Shown piece after piece: positions 11,358-25,000 of a stretch of 64,000 nucleotides of DNA. The position numbers were made by a program, and so were the translations under genes. Positions within the stretch are counted from its first letter, which is position 1. Each line of letters begins with the position of its first letter. The notes beneath the pieces were generated by a model, which saw only the letters and a list, made by a program, of their open reading frames with translations, searched no databases and was not told the origin of the DNA. The stretch is from the NCBI GenBank assembly GCA_028715725.1, contig JAQURG010000001.1, positions 124,001 through 188,000 on the forward strand. Reading direction: 5' to 3'. Source of the stretch: Methylococcales bacterium (GTDB lineage Bacteria; Pseudomonadota; Gammaproteobacteria; Methylococcales; Methylomonadaceae).

Positions 11358-11897
11358 TTAGTGCTTGAATGGAAAATTAAACAACTTTAATAACGCCAAA
11401 CCTTCTTCATCGGTTTGAGCTGTCGTTGTGATCGTAATATCCATACCACGCAAAGTGTCGATTTTGTCATAATCAATTTCGGGAAAGATAATTTGCTCTT
11501 TAACGCCCATTGAATAATTACCGCGTCCATCAAAGCTTTTTGGACTCAATCCTCTAAAATCACGAATCCGAGGGATAGATATGCTGATTAAGCGATCCAA
11601 AAATTCATACATCCTATCGCTACGTAAAGTAACTTTACAGCCGATAGGCATATCATCTCTTATTTTAAAACCGGCAATCGATTTTCTTGCCAGTGTAACA
11701 ACGGGTTTTTGACCGGAAATTTTTTCCATATCACTAACCGCTGATTGCAATACTTTCTTATCGGCAACAGCACCACCCACACCCATATTCAAGGTGATTT
11801 TAGTAATACGCGGTGCTTGCATCACAGACTTATAGGCAAATTGCTCTATTAAGGCTGGAAGAATTTTTTCTTTATATACGGACTCTAGTCTAGCCAT
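11358..11897 (-). CDS. rplE: 50S ribosomal protein L5
   Basis: [62 protein letters not shown]. Confidence 0.98.
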   Translation of the reverse strand: MARLESVYKEKILPALIEQFAYKSVMQAPRITKITLNMGVGGAVADKKVLQSAVSDMEKISGQKPVVTLARKSIAGFKIRDDMPIGCKVTLRSDRMYEFLDRLISISIPRIRDFRGLSPKSFDGRGNYSMGVKEQIIFPEIDYDKIDTLRGMDITITTTAQTDEEGLALLKLFNFPFKH

Positions 11898-11911
11898 GAT
11901 TCATCTATACC

Positions 11912-12229
11912 TTACGCATCAACAACTTCATTAGTTGACTTAAAGTATCTGACCTTCTTTCCATCTTCCAGAAACTTAAAGCCGACTCGATCTGCTTTTT
12001 TGGTTGCAGGATTATACAATCCAATATTAGATATACTTATTGGCATATCCTTGACAATAATTCCACCTGAAACCCCTGCATTCGGATTAGCTTTTTGGTG
12101 TTTTTTGACCTGGTTAATTCCCTCAACCAGAACCTTATCGTCTTTTAATATCTTGGTTACTCTACCGCTCTTACCCTTATCCTTACCGGTACGAACAATA
12201 ACATCGTCGCCTTTTCTAATTTTTTGCAT
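11912..12229 (-). CDS. rplX: 50S ribosomal protein L24
   Basis: [46 protein letters not shown]. Confidence 0.97.
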   Translation of the reverse strand: MQKIRKGDDVIVRTGKDKGKSGRVTKILKDDKVLVEGINQVKKHQKANPNAGVSGGIIVKDMPISISNIGLYNPATKKADRVGFKFLEDGKKVRYFKSTNEVVDA

Positions 12230-12243
12230 TTTCGAACCCTACC

Positions 12244-12612
12244 TTATAAAACTTCAGGAGCCAATGAGATAATTTTCATAAATTTTTCTCCTCTTAGCTC
12301 GCGCGTTACAGGCCCAAAAATACGTGTACCTAATGGCTGTAAATTGTTATTTAGAATAACTGCTGCGTTACCATCAAAGCGAATCACAGATCCATCAGCT
12401 CTGCGAACACCTTTACAGGTTCTAACAACTAATGCATTGTAGACTTCACCTTTTTTTACTCTTCCACGAGGTATAGCATCTTTAATACTGACTTTGATGA
12501 TGTCACCAATGCCGGCATAACGTCTATGCGAGCCTCCTAATACTTTGATACACATGACCCTTTTTGCACCGCTATTATCGGCGACGTCAAGGTTAGTTTG
12601 CATCTGAATCAT
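12244..12612 (-). CDS. rplN: 50S ribosomal protein L14
   Basis: [65 protein letters not shown]-type sequence. Confidence 0.98.
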   Translation of the reverse strand: MIQMQTNLDVADNSGAKRVMCIKVLGGSHRRYAGIGDIIKVSIKDAIPRGRVKKGEVYNALVVRTCKGVRRADGSVIRFDGNAAVILNNNLQPLGTRIFGPVTRELRGEKFMKIISLAPEVL

Positions 12613-12649
12613 GATTTATTCCCGTTATTTGTATATAAATAGCTGAGCA

Positions 12650-12925
12650 CTACTTGTTAGCGCTTTCTAAAACTTGAACCAATTTAAAGGTTTTGTTTTT
12701 AGACATAGGTCTGCATGATGTAATAGCGACTACATCACCTTCCTGGCAAATATTCTGTTCATCATGAGCCATCATTTTAGTTGAGCGCTTGATATACTTG
12801 CCATACACTGGATGCTTTACAACGCGCTCAACCAGTACTGTTATGGTTTTGTCCATTTTATTACTGACAACACGGCCACTGATTGTCCGTAACTTGCTTG
12901 TATTTTCGATTACATTTTCAGTCAT
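12650..12925 (-). CDS. rpsQ: 30S ribosomal protein S17 (start re-assigned to MTENVIEN...)
   Basis: [45 protein letters not shown]. The ORF-track start is 7 codons upstream, inside rpmC. Confidence 0.95.
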   Translation of the reverse strand: MTENVIENTSKLRTISGRVVSNKMDKTITVLVERVVKHPVYGKYIKRSTKMMAHDEQNICQEGDVVAITSCRPMSKNKTFKLVQVLESANK

Positions 12926-12926
12926 C

Positions 12927-13118
12927 TTATGCAGCCGCCATTTCATTTAATACGGTTTGGATACGTGCAACATTGCGTCTAACCTTTTTCACTTGATCCG
13001 GCTTGGACAATTGCCCCGTACCTTTCTGCATTCTAAGATTAAATCGCTCACGTGATAAATCAAGCAACATAGCTCCTAATTCATCTTTTGATTTTTTACG
13101 TAATTCACTTGCTTTCAT
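12927..13118 (-). CDS. rpmC: 50S ribosomal protein L29
   Basis: [57 protein letters not shown]. Confidence 0.97.
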   Translation of the reverse strand: MKASELRKKSKDELGAMLLDLSRERFNLRMQKGTGQLSKPDQVKKVRRNVARIQTVLNEMAAA

Positions 13119-13531
13119 TACATTATTGTCCGAGCGGTAAACAGTGTTTTTAATGGTAGCTTAGCAGCTGCTAACGCGAACGCTTCGCGAGCCAGTTCTT
13201 CAGAAACGCCCTGTATTTCATACAGCATTGTCCCTGGCCTTACTTGAGCAACCCAATATTCTACACTACCTTTACCTTTTCCCATACGAACTTCTAAAGG
13301 TTTTTTAGTAATTGGCTTATCCGGGAAGATTCTGATCCATATTTTACCGCCACGTTTAACATGCCGGGTAATGGTTCTTCGAGCGGACTCAATCTGTCTG
13401 GCAGTTAGCCTACCCCGACTGATTGATTTTAAGCCATATTCGCCAAAGCTAACTGACGACCCGCGTACAGCAGTACCGTTATTTCTGCCTTTATGTTGCT
13501 TACGGAATTTAGTTCTTTTAGGTTGAAGCAT
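13118..13531 (-). CDS. rplP: 50S ribosomal protein L16
   Basis: [78 protein letters not shown]. Confidence 0.98.
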   Translation of the reverse strand: MLQPKRTKFRKQHKGRNNGTAVRGSSVSFGEYGLKSISRGRLTARQIESARRTITRHVKRGGKIWIRIFPDKPITKKPLEVRMGKGKGSVEYWVAQVRPGTMLYEIQGVSEELAREAFALAAAKLPLKTLFTARTIM

Positions 13532-13547
13532 GCCTGTGTCCCTTCAA

Positions 13548-14219
13548 CTATTTCTTGGATTCAGAATTAATAGATGCAATATGTGCATCCATATCGAATA
13601 CTTCGCCTTTGAATATCCACACTTTGATGCCGATAATTCCATAGGTAGTATTTGCCTCAGCAGTCGCATAATCAATATCGGCTCTTAAGGTATGCAGAGG
13701 TACTCGACCTTCTCTGTACCATTCGCTTCTTGCGATTTCAGCGCCGTTTAAACGACCCCCTACATTTATTTTAATGCCTTCAGCGCCCAGACGCATGGTA
13801 TTGGTCACGGCGCGTTTCATGGCGCGACGATACATGATTCTTTTTTCAAGCTGCTGAGCGACACCTTCAGCCACCAATTGAGCATCCAGCTCAGGCTTTC
13901 TGATTTCTTCAACATTCAATTGGACTGGAATACCAATCATTTTGGATATATCTTTGCGCAATACATCAATATCTTCGCCCTTTTTGCCAATGACAATACC
14001 AGGGCGTGCTGTATGTATCGTTATATGCGCATTATTCGCCGGGCGATTAATTTGAATACGACTTACAGAAGCATGAGCTAATTTTTTCTTGATAAATTCT
14101 CTGACTTTTAAATCTTGATGCAGGAAAATTGAATAATCCTGGCTATTTGCATACCATCTTGAATTCCAATCCTTTATAATTCCAAGGCGTATACCAGTTG
14201 GATGTACCTTTTGACCCAT
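13548..14219 (-). CDS. rpsC: 30S ribosomal protein S3
   Basis: [81 protein letters not shown]. Confidence 0.98.
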   Translation of the reverse strand: MGQKVHPTGIRLGIIKDWNSRWYANSQDYSIFLHQDLKVREFIKKKLAHASVSRIQINRPANNAHITIHTARPGIVIGKKGEDIDVLRKDISKMIGIPVQLNVEEIRKPELDAQLVAEGVAQQLEKRIMYRRAMKRAVTNTMRLGAEGIKINVGGRLNGAEIARSEWYREGRVPLHTLRADIDYATAEANTTYGIIGIKVWIFKGEVFDMDAHIASINSESKK

Positions 14220-14228
14220 TTTATGCCC

Positions 14229-14567
14229 CTACTCGAATTCTGCGACTTTAATTGTAATATGGCAGGTCCTTTTAAGGATATGGTTTGCACGTCCTTTAGC
14301 TCTTGCCTTAAATCTTTTCATGGTCGCCCCTTCATTCACATAAACGGTAGACACTCTTAATTCATCAATATCTGCACTTTCATTATGTTCTGCGTTAGCT
14401 ATGGCCGACTCCAGGACTTTTTTGAAAATTGCCGCTGCTTTTTTGGAACTGAATTTTAATGTATTCAGCGCTTTCTCGACTGGCAAACCGCGAATTTGAT
14501 CGCCTACCAATCTCGCTTTTTGTGCAGATAATGGGGCATTATTTAATTTTGCTGAAATTTCCATCAC
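14229..14567 (-). CDS. rplV: 50S ribosomal protein L22
   Basis: [53 protein letters not shown]. Confidence 0.97.
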   Translation of the reverse strand: MMEISAKLNNAPLSAQKARLVGDQIRGLPVEKALNTLKFSSKKAAAIFKKVLESAIANAEHNESADIDELRVSTVYVNEGATMKRFKARAKGRANHILKRTCHITIKVAEFE

Positions 14568-14572
14568 TCGAC

Positions 14573-14845
14573 CTACCTTGATTTCTTATCGGCCACATGA
14601 CCTTTGTAGGTACGAGTGGGTGCAAATTCACCTAATTTATGCCCGACCATATTCTCAGAAATGAGAACTGGAATGTGCAGCCGACCATTATGGATTGCAA
14701 TAGTTAAGCCCAGCATATCTGGAATAATCATTGATCTTCTTGACCATGTTTTAATCGGTTTCCGACTATTGCTACTTACAGCATCTTCAACTTTTTTTAG
14801 AAGATGATGATCAATAAAAGGACCTTTTTTAATTGAACGCGGCAC
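14573..14845 (-). CDS. rpsS: 30S ribosomal protein S19
   Basis: [54 protein letters not shown]. Confidence 0.98.
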   Translation of the reverse strand: MPRSIKKGPFIDHHLLKKVEDAVSSNSRKPIKTWSRRSMIIPDMLGLTIAIHNGRLHIPVLISENMVGHKLGEFAPTRTYKGHVADKKSR

Positions 14846-14857
14846 GCTAATTCCTCT

Positions 14858-15685
14858 CTATTTCTGCTTACGACGTCTGACAATCATATTGTCAGTACGC
14901 TTGTTTTTTCTAGTTTTGTATCCCTTAGTCGGCATACCCCAAGGCGATACAGGATGTCTACCACCTGATGTACGACCTTCACCGCCACCATGTGGATGGT
15001 CAACCGGATTCATTACCACACCGCGAACAGTAGGACGAACGCCTCGCCATCTTGTCGCCCCTGCCTTACCCAGAGAAGCCAGATTATGTTCGGAGTTTGA
15101 TACCTCGCCAATTACAGCCCGGCAATCCGCCATCACCTTGCGCATTTCACCTGAACGCATTCGAATGGTTGCATGAGCACCATCTCTTGCGACCAGCTGG
15201 ACAGATGTACCTGCACTTCGGGCCACTTGCGCACCCTTGCCTGGCTTCAACTCCACACAGTGGACAGTGGTACCCATAGGTATATTTCTTAGCGGCATAC
15301 AATTACCTGCCTTGACCGGAACTGTTTCTGAAGAAACAATTTCCTGACCAACAACTAAACCTTTTGGTGCAATAATATATCGACGCTCACCATCCTTGAA
15401 CAAAACCAGAGCAATGTTCGCAGTTCTGTTCGGATCGTATTCAATGCGCTCAACAACAGCAGGAACATCAGTTTTATTCCTTTTAAAATCAATAATACGG
15501 TAGTGTTGCTTATGGCCACCACCAATATGACGCGTTGTTATACGCCCCTGATTATTACGACCGCCACTTTTACTTTTTTTACTCAATAAAGGTGCAAATG
15601 GTTTGCCTTTATGTAACTCATCATTTTTGATGCGTACTACAAACCGTGATCCCGGTGACGTCGGTTTTGACTTTACAATCGCCAT
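14858..15685 (-). CDS. rplB: 50S ribosomal protein L2
   Basis: [31 protein letters not shown]...[46 protein letters not shown]. Confidence 0.98.
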   Translation of the reverse strand: MAIVKSKPTSPGSRFVVRIKNDELHKGKPFAPLLSKKSKSGGRNNQGRITTRHIGGGHKQHYRIIDFKRNKTDVPAVVERIEYDPNRTANIALVLFKDGERRYIIAPKGLVVGQEIVSSETVPVKAGNCMPLRNIPMGTTVHCVELKPGKGAQVARSAGTSVQLVARDGAHATIRMRSGEMRKVMADCRAVIGEVSNSEHNLASLGKAGATRWRGVRPTVRGVVMNPVDHPHGGGEGRTSGGRHPVSPWGMPTKGYKTRKNKRTDNMIVRRRKQK

Positions 15686-15725
15686 GCTTTCTACCGTTTC
15701 CTATTGATCTATCACTTTTAATAAA

Positions 15726-16025
15726 TTAAGCAGCAGAGAATTCTATGTCATGACCAGGCTTCAGCTTTACATAAGCTTTTTTCCAATCTGACCTTTGGCC
15801 CAGTGTGCGGCCAGCTCTTTTCTGTTTGCCTTTAATGTTCAATACTTGAACAGAATCAACCTCTACGCCAAACATTATTTCTACTGCATTTTTAACTTGT
15901 TTTTTTGTCGCCTGTTTTTGTACTTTAAAAACAAATCTTTTATTTTTTTCAGCGGCAATAGTACTCTTCTCAGAGATAATGGGTGCTTCAAGCACACTCG
16001 CCAGCTGATATTGGTTTATACTCAT
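15726..16025 (-). CDS. rplW: 50S ribosomal protein L23
   Basis: [63 protein letters not shown]. Confidence 0.97.
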   Translation of the reverse strand: MSINQYQLASVLEAPIISEKSTIAAEKNKRFVFKVQKQATKKQVKNAVEIMFGVEVDSVQVLNIKGKQKRAGRTLGQRSDWKKAYVKLKPGHDIEFSAA

Positions 16026-16642
16026 GCCAAGCGCTCCTCTAATTGCTTCAATGCACCTGGCGTAGCAATAACCTTATCGGCTGCGACCAATAGCACCGGG
16101 CTTAAATTCGCCGCTTCAATGACTTGTACATAAGGTATATTTCTTGATGCCAAAGCCAGATTTTCATCTACATTTTCAACAACAATTAATATCCGTTTCG
16201 CATCGAAACTTTTTAATTTTTCATATAAAGCTTTCGTTTTAGGAGTAGTAGGAAGAATATCACTGCTTACAGCCAAACGATCTTGCCTCAGCAACTCCGA
16301 TAAAATAGAGCGGATCCCGACGCGAAACATTTTTTTGTTTAACTTCTGCTCGTAATTCCGTGGTCTTGCCGCGAAAGCAACACCACCGGTTCGCCAGATT
16401 GGACTGCGAGTTGTACCGGCTCGGGCACGTCCCGTTCCTTTCTGCCGCCAAGGCTTAGCACCGCCTCCGCTGACATCCGAGCGAGTCTTTTGTGCTTTTG
16501 TTCCTGCACGAGCTCCAGCCAAGTATCTAGTAACCAATTGATGAATCAATGTTTCATTAAAAGGCTGACCGAAAACGGCCTCATTAACCTCTACTTGTCC
16601 TGCAGAGTCTTGTTTATTTAAAACAGGTATTTGCAAACCCAT
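16022..16642 (-). CDS. rplD: 50S ribosomal protein L4
   Basis: [56 protein letters not shown]. Confidence 0.97.
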   Translation of the reverse strand: MGLQIPVLNKQDSAGQVEVNEAVFGQPFNETLIHQLVTRYLAGARAGTKAQKTRSDVSGGGAKPWRQKGTGRARAGTTRSPIWRTGGVAFAARPRNYEQKLNKKMFRVGIRSILSELLRQDRLAVSSDILPTTPKTKALYEKLKSFDAKRILIVVENVDENLALASRNIPYVQVIEAANLSPVLLVAADKVIATPGALKQLEERLA

Positions 16643-16645
16643 AGC

Positions 16646-17296
16646 TTAACCTTTATTTTTCAATTTCATTGCGGGAGTAATGATTACATCACCACCTTTA
16701 GCACCGGGCACGGCACCTTTTATTAAAATCAAATTCCTTGATGCATCAATGGCATGAATAGTTAAATTCTGAATTGTGGTTTTAACCGCACCAAGATGCC
16801 CTTCCATTTTTTTGCCCTTGAATACGCGTCCAGGCGTCTGGTTCATACCGATAGAACCCAATACTCTGTGCGAACGGGAGTTACCATGCGTAGCATCCTG
16901 CATACTGAAATGATGCCGTTTTACACCGCCAGCAAAACCTTTACCAATACTTTTACCTTGAACATCAACCACTTGACCAACAGAGAATATATCCAAAGAT
17001 AATTCTGAACCGGCTGACAAATCAATACCTTCACCTTCTTCGAGCCTGAATTCCCAAAGATTTCTTCCAGCTGTCACATTAGCCGCTGCATAATGACCTG
17101 CCATTGCTTTATTGACTCTTGAAGATTTTTTATCGCCTGCAGTTACCTGAATAGAACGGTAACCGTCATTCTCAACTGTTTTAACCTGAGTAACTCTGTT
17201 TGAATCAATCTGGAGAACAGTAACAGGTACCGATGAACCATCTTCAGAAAAAACTCTGGTCATACCACATTTACGACCTATAAGACCTATTGACAT
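16646..17296 (-). CDS. rplC: 50S ribosomal protein L3
   Basis: [30 protein letters not shown]...[32 protein letters not shown]. Confidence 0.98.
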   Translation of the reverse strand: MSIGLIGRKCGMTRVFSEDGSSVPVTVLQIDSNRVTQVKTVENDGYRSIQVTAGDKKSSRVNKAMAGHYAAANVTAGRNLWEFRLEEGEGIDLSAGSELSLDIFSVGQVVDVQGKSIGKGFAGGVKRHHFSMQDATHGNSRSHRVLGSIGMNQTPGRVFKGKKMEGHLGAVKTTIQNLTIHAIDASRNLILIKGAVPGAKGGDVIITPAMKLKNKG

Positions 17297-17314
17297 CTGC
17301 CAATTCCTCTATCT

Positions 17315-17626
17315 TTAATTCAACTTTATTTGAACATCAACGCCCGCTGCAAGATCTAACTTCATCAATGCATCTACGGTTTTTTCTGTTGGCTCAACGA
17401 TATCCAGCAATCTTTTATACGTTCTTAATTCATATTGATCTCTCGCGTCTTTATTGACATGCGGAGAAATCAAAACCGTAAAACGTTCTTTTTTAGTAGG
17501 CAAGGGAATGGGCCCTTTAACTTGGGCGCCTGTTCTCCTGGCTGTTTCTACTATCTCACCAGCCGATTGATCGATCAATTTATGGTCAAAAGATTTCAAT
17601 CGGATTCTGATAGTTTGATTAGACAT
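17315..17626 (-). CDS. rpsJ: 30S ribosomal protein S10
   Basis: [66 protein letters not shown]. Confidence 0.98.
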   Translation of the reverse strand: MSNQTIRIRLKSFDHKLIDQSAGEIVETARRTGAQVKGPIPLPTKKERFTVLISPHVNKDARDQYELRTYKRLLDIVEPTEKTVDALMKLDLAAGVDVQIKLN

Positions 17627-17631
17627 ATTTC

Positions 17632-18822
17632 TTACTCAATTATAGATGCAACAACGCCCGCACCAACAGTACGACCACCTTCACGGATTGCGAAGCGCAA
17701 ACCCTCTTCCATTGCGATCGGAGAAATCAACTTGACTTTCACCGAAATATTATCGCCCGGCATCACCATTTCAACGCCTTCCGGCAGATCAACCGCACCG
17801 GTGACATCAGTGGTTCTAAAGTAGAACTGGGGACGATAGCCATTAAAGAAAGGCGTATGACGTCCGCCTTCGTCTTTTGACAAGACATAAATTTCAGCAT
17901 TAAAATGCGCATGCGGTTTGATGGTGCCTTTATGAGCCAATACCTGTCCACGCTCAACGTCGTCTCTTTTGGTGCCTCTTAACAGCAGACCCACGTTATC
18001 GCCGGCTTCACCCTGATCCAGCAATTTACGGAACATTTCCACACCGGTAACGGTGGTGGTGACGGTCGGACGGATACCGACAATTTCAACTTCCTGACCT
18101 ACCTTGATCACGCCGCGCTCAATACGACCCGTCACCACGGTGCCACGGCCTGAAATCGAGAATACGTCTTCAATCGGCATCAGGAAAGCGCCGTCAACGG
18201 CTCTTTCAGGCAATGGGATATAGCTGTCCAGCGCTTCAACCAGTCTGACCACTGACGGCATGCCGATATCGCTTTCATCGCCTTGCAATGCCAGCAGGGC
18301 TGAACCTTTAATGATCGGGGTGTCATCGCCAGGAAATTCATACATATCCAGCAATTCTCTGAGTTCCATTTCAACCAGTTCGATCAACTCTTCATCGTCA
18401 ACCATATCGGCTTTGTTCAGGAACACCACGATGTAAGGCACGCCGACCTGTCTTGATAACAGGATGTGCTCTCTGGTTTGCGGCATCGGGCCGTCAGCGG
18501 CGGAACAAACGAGAATCGCGCCGTCCATTTGCGCCGCACCGGTGATCATGTTTTTGACATAGTCAGCATGGCCTGGGCAGTCAACGTGTGCATAATGGCG
18601 GGCCGCTGATTCATATTCCACGTGCGAGGTCGCAATGGTAATACCACGCGCACGCTCTTCAGGTGCATTATCAATCTGATCAAACGCTTTAACAGCACCA
18701 CCGTGCAATTTAGCCATAACAGTGGTTAAAGCAGCAGTAAGCGTTGTCTTGCCGTGGTCAACGTGTCCGATTGTACCTACGTTTACGTGCGGCTTACTGC
18801 GTGAAAATTTTTCTTTGGCCAT
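17632..18822 (-). CDS. tuf: Elongation factor Tu (copy 1, str-operon position)
   Basis: [33 protein letters not shown]...; EF-Tu G1-G5 motifs. Confidence 0.99.
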   Translation of the reverse strand: MAKEKFSRSKPHVNVGTIGHVDHGKTTLTAALTTVMAKLHGGAVKAFDQIDNAPEERARGITIATSHVEYESAARHYAHVDCPGHADYVKNMITGAAQMDGAILVCSAADGPMPQTREHILLSRQVGVPYIVVFLNKADMVDDEELIELVEMELRELLDMYEFPGDDTPIIKGSALLALQGDESDIGMPSVVRLVEALDSYIPLPERAVDGAFLMPIEDVFSISGRGTVVTGRIERGVIKVGQEVEIVGIRPTVTTTVTGVEMFRKLLDQGEAGDNVGLLLRGTKRDDVERGQVLAHKGTIKPHAHFNAEIYVLSKDEGGRHTPFFNGYRPQFYFRTTDVTGAVDLPEGVEMVMPGDNISVKVKLISPIAMEEGLRFAIREGGRTVGAGVVASIIE

Positions 18823-18848
18823 GAGTTAATACCTTTATGTTATTCAAT

Positions 18849-20945
18849 TTATGAAGATTTTTTAATTATCGCTTCCGCAATATGAGCAGGCGTTTCATTG
18901 TATTTTTCAAACTGCATACTGTAGGTAGCTCGCCCTTGTGTTGTGGAACGCAAATCTGTTGCATAACCGAACATTTCCGCCAGCGGAACTTCGCAGCTTA
19001 CTGTTTTACCTGACGGGGTATCTTCCATCCCGTGAATTATACCACGACGTCTATTAATATCCCCAACAACATCGCCCATATATTCTTCAGGTGTAGCTAT
19101 TTCAACTTTCATTATCGGCTCAAGCAAAACCGGATCTGCTTTTCTTGCTCCTTCCCTGAAACACATTGACCCTGCAATTTTGAAGGCCATTTCATTCGAA
19201 TCCACATCATGGTAAGAACCATCAAATAAGGAAACCTTTACATCCAGAACAGGAAAACCGGCGAGAACGCCACTCTTCAACTGTTCCTGTACACCCTTAT
19301 CTACCGCAGGAATGTACTCCTTGGGGACAACCCCAGCGACAATTTCATTATGAAATTCATATCCAGCTCCGGGCTGTAGCGGCTCAATCCGCAACCAAAC
19401 ATGACCGTATTGCCCACGACCACCTGACTGCCTGATAAACTTGCCTTCGTGCTCCACGGATTTACGGATTGTTTCCCTGTATGCTACTTGTGGCGCACCA
19501 ACATTAGCATCAACATTAAACTCTCTTTTCATCCGGTCAACCAATATTTCCAGATGAAGCTCACCCATACCTGAAATAATTATTTGACCCGACTCTTCGT
19601 CAGTATGCACTCTGAATGACGGGTCCTCCTGAGCCAGCTTGCTTAATGCAACCCCCATTTTCTCCTGATCAGCCTTGGTTTTAGGCTCAACTGCAACCGA
19701 AATAACCGGTTCTGGAAAATCCATTCGCTCAAGAACAATAACCGACTTGAGATCACATAAGGTATCGCCTGTCGTAATATCTTTAAGGCCGATAGCGGCT
19801 GCAATATCTCCAGCACAAACTTCCTTGACCTCTTCGCGGCTGTTGGCATGCATCTGAACAATACGGCCAATACGTCCTTTTTTATCTTTTACTGAATTAT
19901 AAACGCTGTCCCCGGAATTCAGGATGCCAGAATAAACTCTAAAAAAGACCAATGTTCCGACAAATGGATCTGACGCAATTTTGAACGCCAAGGCCGAAAA
20001 AGGCTCATCATCACTTGCATGACGTTCGGCTTCAGTGACTCCATCTTCAAGAAGCCCCTTTATCGCCTTAATGTCTGTAGGTGCCGGCAAATAATCGAGA
20101 ACGGCATCCAGCATTGCTTGAACACCTTTATTTTTAAAGGCTGATCCACAAAAGGCAGGAGCTATCTTGTTGTTTATCGTAAGAGTACGAATACCCTGCT
20201 TTATTTCTTCTTCTGCCAGAATCCCTTCTTCGAGATATTTTTCCATTAATACTTCGTCAGCTTCAGCAGCAGCCTCAACCATATGCTCTCTCCACGTTTC
20301 GCAGAGTGATTGCATATGAGCCGGAATTTCTCTTTTTTCGAAAGTCATGCCCATATTGGATTCATGCCAATAAATGGCTTTCATCTCGATGAGATCAACA
20401 ACTCCCTCGAAGCAATCCTCAGCACCAATAGGCAACTGCAAAGGCACCGCATTACTACCCAGACGCGACTTAATCTGCTCAATTACTTTCAGAAAATCGG
20501 CGCCGGACCGATCCATCTTATTGACAAAGACCAGACGAGGCACATGATACTTATCGGCCTGACGCCAGACTGTTTCCGATTGGGGCTCGACTCCCCCTAC
20601 CGCGCAAAAAACGGCGCAAGCACCATCCAGAACACGCAACGAGCGCTCAACCTCAATAGTAAAGTCAACATGCCCGGGCGTATCTATAATATTTATTCTA
20701 TGCTGCGGATACTGCTTTTCCATGCCACTCCAAAAACAAGTAGTCGCAGCCGAGGTGATGGTAATCCCTCGCTCCTGCTCCTGTTCCATCCAGTCCATGG
20801 TTGCAGCACCATCGTGCACCTCACCTATTTTGTGAGATACACCTGTGTAGTAGAGTATTCGTTCTGTAGTTGTGGTCTTACCTGCATCAATATGAGCCAT
20901 GATGCCAATATTACGATAACGATCTATTGGAGTATTACGCGCCAC
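18849..20945 (-). CDS. fusA: Elongation factor G (GTG start proposed at [14 protein letters not shown])
   Basis: [33 protein letters not shown].... The ORF track extends 9 codons upstream to 20972; codon 20943-20945 is GTG and gives the conserved MARNTPI-type N-terminus. Confidence 0.95.
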   Translation of the reverse strand: MARNTPIDRYRNIGIMAHIDAGKTTTTERILYYTGVSHKIGEVHDGAATMDWMEQEQERGITITSAATTCFWSGMEKQYPQHRINIIDTPGHVDFTIEVERSLRVLDGACAVFCAVGGVEPQSETVWRQADKYHVPRLVFVNKMDRSGADFLKVIEQIKSRLGSNAVPLQLPIGAEDCFEGVVDLIEMKAIYWHESNMGMTFEKREIPAHMQSLCETWREHMVEAAAEADEVLMEKYLEEGILAEEEIKQGIRTLTINNKIAPAFCGSAFKNKGVQAMLDAVLDYLPAPTDIKAIKGLLEDGVTEAERHASDDEPFSALAFKIASDPFVGTLVFFRVYSGILNSGDSVYNSVKDKKGRIGRIVQMHANSREEVKEVCAGDIAAAIGLKDITTGDTLCDLKSVIVLERMDFPEPVISVAVEPKTKADQEKMGVALSKLAQEDPSFRVHTDEESGQIIISGMGELHLEILVDRMKREFNVDANVGAPQVAYRETIRKSVEHEGKFIRQSGGRGQYGHVWLRIEPLQPGAGYEFHNEIVAGVVPKEYIPAVDKGVQEQLKSGVLAGFPVLDVKVSLFDGSYHDVDSNEMAFKIAGSMCFREGARKADPVLLEPIMKVEIATPEEYMGDVVGDINRRRGIIHGMEDTPSGKTVSCEVPLAEMFGYATDLRSTTQGRATYSMQFEKYNETPAHIAEAIIKKSS

Positions 20946-20972
20946 AAAATCACAAGTCCGCTTCTTTACCAA

Positions 20973-21443
20973 TTACCAGCGATAATGAGAGAAAGCCTTA
21001 TTGGCTTCAGCCATTCTATGAGTATCTTCGCGTTTCTTTGCCGCTGAACCCCTGCCTTCAAAAGCATCCATCAATTCACCAGCCAGCTTCGCAGACATAT
21101 TCCTTTCGTTTCTTTTATGAGACGCATCGATTAACCAACGCATCGCTAAAGCCATACGCCTGGAAGGACGCACCTCGACAGGAACCTGATAGGTTGCACC
21201 ACCGACCCGGCGAGACTTAACCTCAACTCTAGGCTGCACATTTTCAAGCGCCCTGGAAAGCACATCCAAAGGCTCAGCATGACCCTTGACCCCAATCACA
21301 TCCAAAGCCCCATATACGATACTTTCTGCGACTGATTTTTTGCCGCTTTCCATGATCATATTCATAAACTTGGTCAGCATTACACTGCCAAATCTTGGAT
21401 CCGGTATTATCTCTCTTTTGGTAGCAACTCTTCTTCTAGACAT
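20973..21443 (-). CDS. rpsG: 30S ribosomal protein S7
   Basis: [48 protein letters not shown]. Confidence 0.98.
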   Translation of the reverse strand: MSRRRVATKREIIPDPRFGSVMLTKFMNMIMESGKKSVAESIVYGALDVIGVKGHAEPLDVLSRALENVQPRVEVKSRRVGGATYQVPVEVRPSRRMALAMRWLIDASHKRNERNMSAKLAGELMDAFEGRGSAAKKREDTHRMAEANKAFSHYRW

Positions 21444-21460
21444 TTCTTATAAACTCACTA

Positions 21461-21835
21461 TTAACTTTTGGGGCGTTTAGTTCCGTACTTCGAACGGCCG
21501 CATTTCCTGTTAGTCACACCTGAAGCATCCAAACTACCGCGAACCACGTGATATCTCACCCCCGGCAGATCCTTAACCCTACCGCCTCTGATCAGAACCA
21601 CGGAGTGCTCCTGAAGATTATGACCCTCTCCACCGATATAACTACTAACTTCAGAACCATTAGTCAATCTTACCCTCGCCACCTTACGCAAGGCCGAATT
21701 CGGTTTTTTAGGAGTTGTTGTATAAACGCGCGTACATACTCCTCTACGTTGAGGACAAGCCTCCAGCGCTGGAACATTACTTTTTTCTACTTTCTTAGCA
21801 CGCGGCTTACGAACCAATTGGTTAATCGTGGCCAT
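21461..21835 (-). CDS. rpsL: 30S ribosomal protein S12
   Basis: [60 protein letters not shown]. Confidence 0.98.
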   Translation of the reverse strand: MATINQLVRKPRAKKVEKSNVPALEACPQRRGVCTRVYTTTPKKPNSALRKVARVRLTNGSEVSSYIGGEGHNLQEHSVVLIRGGRVKDLPGVRYHVVRGSLDASGVTNRKCGRSKYGTKRPKS

Positions 21836-21878
21836 ATTTTTGTTTACTCCGAATACAATTTAACTGTCAGATAATAAA

Positions 21879-21910
21879 TAACCATCGTACATAATAACTG
21901 CCGATGGTTA
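21879..21910. repeat. Stem-loop, 9-bp perfect arms (TAACCATCG / CGATGGTTA), rpoC-rpsL intergenic
   Basis: Arms 21879-21887 and 21902-21910 are exact reverse complements with a 14-nt loop. Confidence 0.65.
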
Positions 21911-21947
21911 AATAGCATTTGAACCTGACCAAAGCACGTTATCTTAT

Positions 21948-21973
21948 GTTAGCAGGGTATATTACTTGCTAAC
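21948..21973. repeat. Stem-loop, 7-bp perfect arms (GTTAGCA / TGCTAAC), rpoC-rpsL intergenic
   Basis: Arms 21948-21954 and 21967-21973 are exact reverse complements with a 12-nt loop. Confidence 0.55.
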
Positions 21974-22018
21974 GCACGCAAGGTCAAGCTCATTTTTTAT
22001 GAAATATTTATTGCCTTT

Positions 22019-25000
22019 TTAAACATTTAAAGCTTGTTTAAGAGCCTCTTCAACATCACCCGCATCGACAACAGAAGTTACATCACTCTCAACTGCCTGA
22101 TATTGAGTAAATCTGTTTTTTCTGCTTTCGTGATAGGCTAAACCGCTTCCAGCCGGAATTAAACGACCCACGATCACGTTCTCTTTCAAGCCTTGTAAAT
22201 TATCGTTTAAACCGCGCACAGCCGCGTCTGTCAATACGCGAGTTGTCTCCTGAAAAGATGCCGCAGAAATAAATGACTCTGTAGCCAGTGAGGCTTTGGT
22301 AATGCCTAACAGTATCGATTCGTAGCTGGCTGGAATTTTACCTTCAGCCTCAATTCTGTCATTTTCGAAACGCATCGCCGCCCTTTCAACCTGATCACCT
22401 TTCAGGTAACCGGTATCGCCTGATGCCGTAATTTCAACTTTTCTCAACATCTGACGAATAATGGCCTCGATGTGTTTATCGTTGATTTTCACCCCTTGCA
22501 GACGATATACATCCTGAATTTCCTTAACCAGATAATTGGCCAGTTCCTCTATTCCTCTTAATCTGAGGATATCGTGAGGAGTTAATTCACCTTCGGCTAT
22601 CGTCTCACCCTTCTCAACATATTCGCCTTCGAATACGGTGATGTGGCGCCATTTAGGTATCAGCGTTTCAATTTGTTCACCTGTTGAATCAGTAATGATG
22701 ACGCGTTGCTTGCCCTTGGTTTCCTTTCCGAAGGAAATAGTGCCGCTGGTCTCGGCAAGAATGGCCGGATCTTTGGTTTTCCGGGCTTCAAATAGATCTG
22801 CAACCCGTGGCAAACCACCTGTGATATCCCGGGTTTTACTGGATTCTTGCGGAATCCTGGCTAGAACGTCACCCACTTTCACTTCACCGCCGTCTTTAAT
22901 GCCGACGATTGCTCCTGCGGGCAAAAAATATTGCGCTGGAATTTCAGTGCCTGGCAAAAAGATCGCCTTTCCGTTTTCATCCAGCAACTTCACCATTGGA
23001 CGCAATTCTTTACCACCCGCACCCCGCTGTTTAGGATCGGTAACAACAAGCGAACTTAAACCGGTGACTTCGTCGGATTGTTTTTGTACTGTTACACCAT
23101 CGACAAAATGCTCCAGGCCGACAACACCATCTACTTCGGTAATAACCGGATGCGTGTGAGGATCCCAGGTGACGATTATATCGCCAGCATTAATTTTCTC
23201 GCCTTCCTGAACCGACAGCACCGCACCATAAGGAATTTTATAGCGCTCTCTTTCGCGGCCGTAATCATCAACCACACCCACTTCGCCGGATCTGGAGACT
23301 GCCACCAGATTCCCTTCCCTGTTTAATACTGACTTTAAGTTATTCAAACGCACAGTACCTGCGGATTTAACTTGCACATTACTGATTGCAGCAGATCTTG
23401 AAGCTGCACCGCCAATATGGAAAGTACGCATGGTTAACTGGGTGCCCGGCTCACCGATTGATTGCGCGGCAATAACGCCCACAGCTTCACCGATGTTGAC
23501 CAGATGTCCACGACCCAAGTCGCGGCCGTAACAGGCCGCGCAAACTCCGTGTCTGTTTTCACAGGTAATAATTGATCTCACCAATACCTGGTCAATACTT
23601 TGCTCTTCAAGAACCGCTACCCAATGCTCATTCAGCAAAGTTCCAGATGGAACTATGATTTTTTCGCCTGTTGCATCCATGACGTCATTAGCTGCAACAC
23701 GACCCAATACGCGCTCTGATAAGGGTTCAACAACATCGCCGCCCTCAATAATCGGGGTCATGATGAGCCCATTTGAAGTGCCGCAATCATTTCCTGTGAT
23801 AACCAGGTCCTGAGCCACATCGACCAATCTGCGCGTCAAGTATCCGGAATTTGCCGTTTTCAGCGCAGTATCCGCTAAACCTTTGCGCGCACCGTGGGTT
23901 GAAATAAAGTACTGCAATACGTCCAGACCTTCTCTGAAGTTCGCAGTAATGGGCGTCTCAATAATAGAACCGTCCGGCTTCGCCATCAAACCACGCATTC
24001 CAGCCAGCTGGCGAATCTGGGCGGCAGAACCCCGCGCACCTGATTCAGCCATCATAAAAATGGAATTGAACGATTTTTGCTTGACGGTATTGCCATCAGC
24101 ATCAACAACCGATTCTTCCCCGAGCCCATCCATCATGACTTTGGCTACCTGATCATTTGCATGCGACCAGATATCAACAACTTTATTATAACGTTCGCCA
24201 TCGGTAACCAGACCGGAAGCATACTGGCGTTGAATTTCATTAACCTCCATATCAGCCGAATGAATAATATTGACTTTTTTCTCCGGTATAGCCATATCTT
24301 CAATACCAAAAGATACTCCGGAAATGGTCGCGTATCTAAATCCTAAATACATCAACTGGTCAGCCAGCACAACCGTATCCTTGTTGCCCAGGTAGCGGTA
24401 ACTGTAGTTAATCAAACGCGATATGTTCTTCTTGGTCATATCGCAATTCACCAACTCATAGGGCATGCGATCCGGGACGACTTCCCAAATCAATGCACGC
24501 CCTGCTGTCGTAGCTACACGATGGGTTTTTTCTTCGATATCGCCTTGTTCGTTAACTGTTTTTTCCGTTATCCGCAGCTGAATTTTCGATTGCAATTCAA
24601 TAGATTTTTCTTGCAGTCCTTTATGAACTTCTCCGACGCTGACAAAAATACTGCCGTCGCCTTTTGCATTAATTTTTTCGCGGCTGATATAGTAAAGCCC
24701 TAATACCACGTCTTGAGACGGATTAATCACCGGCTCACCGTTAGCCGGAGACAATATGTTATTGGTCGCCATCATCAAGGTTCTGGCTTCCAACTGAGCC
24801 TCAATTGACAACGGTATATGCACCGCCATCTGATCGCCGTCAAAATCAGCATTAAATGCGCTACAAACCAAAGGATGCAACTGAATCGCTTTGCCTTCAA
24901 TCAGGGTAGGTTCAAAAGCCTGAATGCCCAAGCGGTGCAAGGTAGGCGCACGATTTAATAAAATCGGATGCTCCCTGATGACTTCTTCCAGAATATCCCA

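Noticed and set aside
20310-21047. 245-aa + strand ORF antisense to fusA and rpsG
   Set aside because: Lies opposite highly conserved EF-G/S7 coding sequence; translation is low-complexity with no domain; explained by codon-bias shadow ORFs.
22638-23159. 173-aa + strand ORF antisense to rpoC (also 25224..25670)
   Set aside because: Shadow ORFs opposite conserved RNA polymerase sequence, Ser/Thr/Pro-rich and without recognisable motifs.
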